Shown in pieces: positions 4,994-6,380 of a DNA stretch of 6,380 nt (position 1 is its first letter; each line of letters starts with the position of its first letter). The position numbers were made by a program, and so were the translations under genes. The DNA lies in contig JBHHXH010000098.1 in the NCBI GenBank assembly GCA_046756925.1, forward strand, positions 1 through 6,380, given 5' to 3'. Below the pieces are notes generated by a model. The model made no database searches. It was not told where the DNA came from and was given only the letters and a program-made list of their open reading frames with translations. The stretch comes from JAJDBU01 sp046756925 (GTDB lineage Bacteria; Nitrospirota; Nitrospiria; SBBL01; JAADHI01).

Positions 4994-6262
4994 ATGCTGT
5001 CCGTCAAACGTCTTCGGGACAATCTGGACCAAATCAAAACAGGCCTCGCCGCAAGGCAAATAGACCTCTCTTTCGACCAATGGCTCAGTGACGATCGGCA
5101 GCAACGCCAACTCAAGCAAGCGGTTGAAGGACTCAAGTTCAGACAAAATCAAGCCTCGCAGGAAATACCCAAACGGAAAAAAGCCAAGGCCCCCATCGAC
5201 AACATTTTAGAAGAGATGAAGCATGTCTCCGAGGAAATCATGCAGCTGGAGGGCGAACTCAAAACCCTTGAGGAAGCCAATACGCAATTTTTACTCGGCT
5301 TGCCCAATTTGCCCCACGCCTCCGTGCCACTTGGAAAAAACGAAGGCGACAACAAGGAAATCCACCGCTGGGGCAAGACGCCGGATTTTCCTTTCGAGCC
5401 GCTTAGCCATTGGGATCTCGGCGAGGCCCTCGGTATCCTGGATTTCGAACGGGGCGCAAAAATCGCCGGGGCGCGTTTCGTCCTCTACAAAGGCCTCGGT
5501 GCGCGACTGGAGCGAGCGCTGATGAACTTCATGCTCGACCTGCACACCGGTGAACACGGCTACACCGAGATGCTCCCCCCCGCCATCGCCAACCCGAAGA
5601 GCATGACCGGCACGGGCCAACTCCCGAAGTTCGAAGACGACCTGTTTAAACTCAAGGACAACGACTATTATCTCATCCCCACCGGCGAGGTCCCACTCAC
5701 CAACATTCATGCCGACGAAATTCTTGCCGAAACCGATCTACCTTTATCTTATACAGCCTACACCCCTTGTTTTCGCCGGGAGGCCGGGTCTTATGGACAA
5801 GACACGCGCGGCCTCATCCGCCAGCATCAATTCAACAAGGTAGAACTGGTTCAATTTTCCACACCGGAGCAATCTTACGAACTTTTAGAACAATTGTTAA
5901 GCGATGCCGAATCCGTCCTTCAAAAGCTCGGACTCCCCTACCGAGTCGTCTCCCTTTGTACGGGAGATCTGGGTTTTTCCGCCGCAAAAACCTACGACAT
6001 CGAAGTTTGGGTACCCTCGCAACGGATCTACCGGGAAATCTCATCTTGTAGCAACTTCGAGGATTTTCAGGCCCGTCGCGCAAAAATTCGATACCGCACC
6101 AACAGCGGCAAGGTGGAACACGTCCACACCTTAAACGGTTCCGGCCTGGCCATCGGTCGCACGGTCGTGGCGATACTGGAAAACCATCAGCAGGCGGACG
6201 GCAGCATTCTTATCCCGGAGGCCTTGCAGCCCTACATGGGCGGCATTGAAAAAATCAGCTAA
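4994..6262 (+). CDS. serS: Seryl-tRNA synthetase
   Basis: The 422-residue product is a full-length class II synthetase that activates serine with ATP and charges tRNA-Ser (and tRNA-Sec where present). The N-terminal region (about 1-105) is the antiparallel coiled-coil arm, rich in Lys/Glu/Gln, that contacts the long variable arm of tRNA-Ser. The catalytic domain follows: motif 1 around 172-196, TGE (230-232) for serine binding, motif 2 FRREAGSYGQDTRGLIRQHQF (260-280), the REISSCSNFEDFQARR block (347-362), and motif 3 LNGSGLAIGRTVVAILEN (380-397). The C terminus LQPYMGG is typical. The ATG at 4994 gives the family start ML..K.LR.N, yet no good Shine-Dalgarno precedes it; with the proposed promoter the message would be nearly leaderless. 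A tRNA-Ser gene lies 32 nt downstream. Confidence 0.97.
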   Translation: MLSVKRLRDNLDQIKTGLAARQIDLSFDQWLSDDRQQRQLKQAVEGLKFRQNQASQEIPKRKKAKAPIDNILEEMKHVSEEIMQLEGELKTLEEANTQFLLGLPNLPHASVPLGKNEGDNKEIHRWGKTPDFPFEPLSHWDLGEALGILDFERGAKIAGARFVLYKGLGARLERALMNFMLDLHTGEHGYTEMLPPAIANPKSMTGTGQLPKFEDDLFKLKDNDYYLIPTGEVPLTNIHADEILAETDLPLSYTAYTPCFRREAGSYGQDTRGLIRQHQFNKVELVQFSTPEQSYELLEQLLSDAESVLQKLGLPYRVVSLCTGDLGFSAAKTYDIEVWVPSQRIYREISSCSNFEDFQARRAKIRYRTNSGKVEHVHTLNGSGLAIGRTVVAILENHQQADGSILIPEALQPYMGGIEKIS

Positions 6263-6294
6263 AGCATCTATCTTTTTTCCCACAAATTCCATTT

Positions 6295-6379
6295 GGAGAG
6301 GTGGCTGAGCGGTCGAAAGCGGCGGTCTTGAAAACCGTTGAACCGAAAGGTTCCCAGGGTTCGAATCCCTGCCTCTCCG
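6295..6379 (+). tRNA. tRNA-Ser (anticodon UGA)
   Basis: A complete cloverleaf can be drawn. The acceptor GGAGAGG (6295-6301) pairs with CCTCTCC (6372-6378), and discriminator G is at 6379. The D stem is GCT/AGC with GG in the loop (6311-6312). The anticodon stem GCGGT/ACCGT closes the loop CTTGAAA, placing anticodon TGA at 6329-6331, which reads UCA and related serine codons. The long variable arm, GAACC/GGTTC closed by a GAAA tetraloop (6340-6353), is the class II feature recognised by SerRS. The T stem is CAGGG/CCCTG with loop TTCGAAT. The final base C6380 may be the first base of an encoded CCA, but the window ends there. It lies 32 nt after serS with no terminator between and no room for an obvious promoter, so co-transcription is likely. 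Confidence 0.97.
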
Positions 6380-6380
6380 C

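Noticed and set aside
4711..5091. Plus-strand ORF of 126 codons across fmdB and serS
   Set aside because: It is an alternate frame of two confidently assigned genes and the spacer between them.
5291..5710. Minus-strand ORF of 139 codons within serS
   Set aside because: It lies wholly antisense to the conserved serS catalytic domain and is explained by the codon bias of that gene.
1..6380. CRISPR, insertion sequence, phage or toxin-antitoxin content
   Set aside because: No spaced direct repeats, transposase, integrase or paired small toxin/antitoxin genes are visible; the gene content is housekeeping or small unknown proteins.

Overview
This window is an ordinary stretch of bacterial chromosome that mixes housekeeping genes with a few small, poorly characterised ones. 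The organism is a diderm bacterium of medium GC content: there is a lipobox-bearing lipoprotein, and Shine-Dalgarno and sigma-70-type signals are present. The small zinc-ribbon protein at 1281-1454 (CPKC and CINC pairs, with GLM and an acidic/aromatic middle) is of a type I associate with Nitrospirota and neighbouring phyla. The block rsmD-coaD-aminotransferase-fmdB-serS also fits such a lineage. This placement is a low-to-moderate confidence inference from family resemblance, not a search result.

Layout. The left third (1-1077) is on the minus strand: radC (JAMM/MPN+ domain), followed 10 nt later by a 67-residue two-helix membrane protein whose ribosome binding site overlaps the radC stop codon. 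The first 131 bases hold no convincing gene. A divergent spacer (1078-1280) separates radC from a plus-strand gene for a 57-residue zinc-ribbon protein. That gene converges, with only 8 nt between stop codons, on a minus-strand gene for a 201-residue lipoprotein. The lipoprotein gene has the best promoter in the window (TTGACT-17-TATAAT at 2098-2126). A second divergent spacer (2073-2311) leads into the plus-strand housekeeping cluster.

The right two thirds (2312-6380) are read on the plus strand. rsmD (16S rRNA m2G966 methyltransferase) overlaps coaD (phosphopantetheine adenylyltransferase) by 14 nt. coaD overlaps a class I aspartate-type aminotransferase by 4 nt. An fmdB-type zinc-ribbon gene follows 21 nt later from a TTG start with a strong Shine-Dalgarno. 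After a 138-nt spacer with a possible own promoter comes serS (seryl-tRNA synthetase), then 32 nt later a tRNA-Ser(UGA) gene ending at the window edge. The cluster therefore joins ribosome modification, CoA synthesis, amino acid metabolism and serine charging; synthetase and cognate tRNA lie side by side.

I found no mobile element, CRISPR array, phage gene or toxin-antitoxin pair, and no evidence for a new multi-gene system. The items most worth a second look are the unassigned small membrane protein behind radC, the unassigned lipoprotein with a terminator-like hairpin inside its coding end, the near-leaderless reading of serS beside its tRNA, and two 18-bp perfect inverted repeats, one in each divergent spacer.
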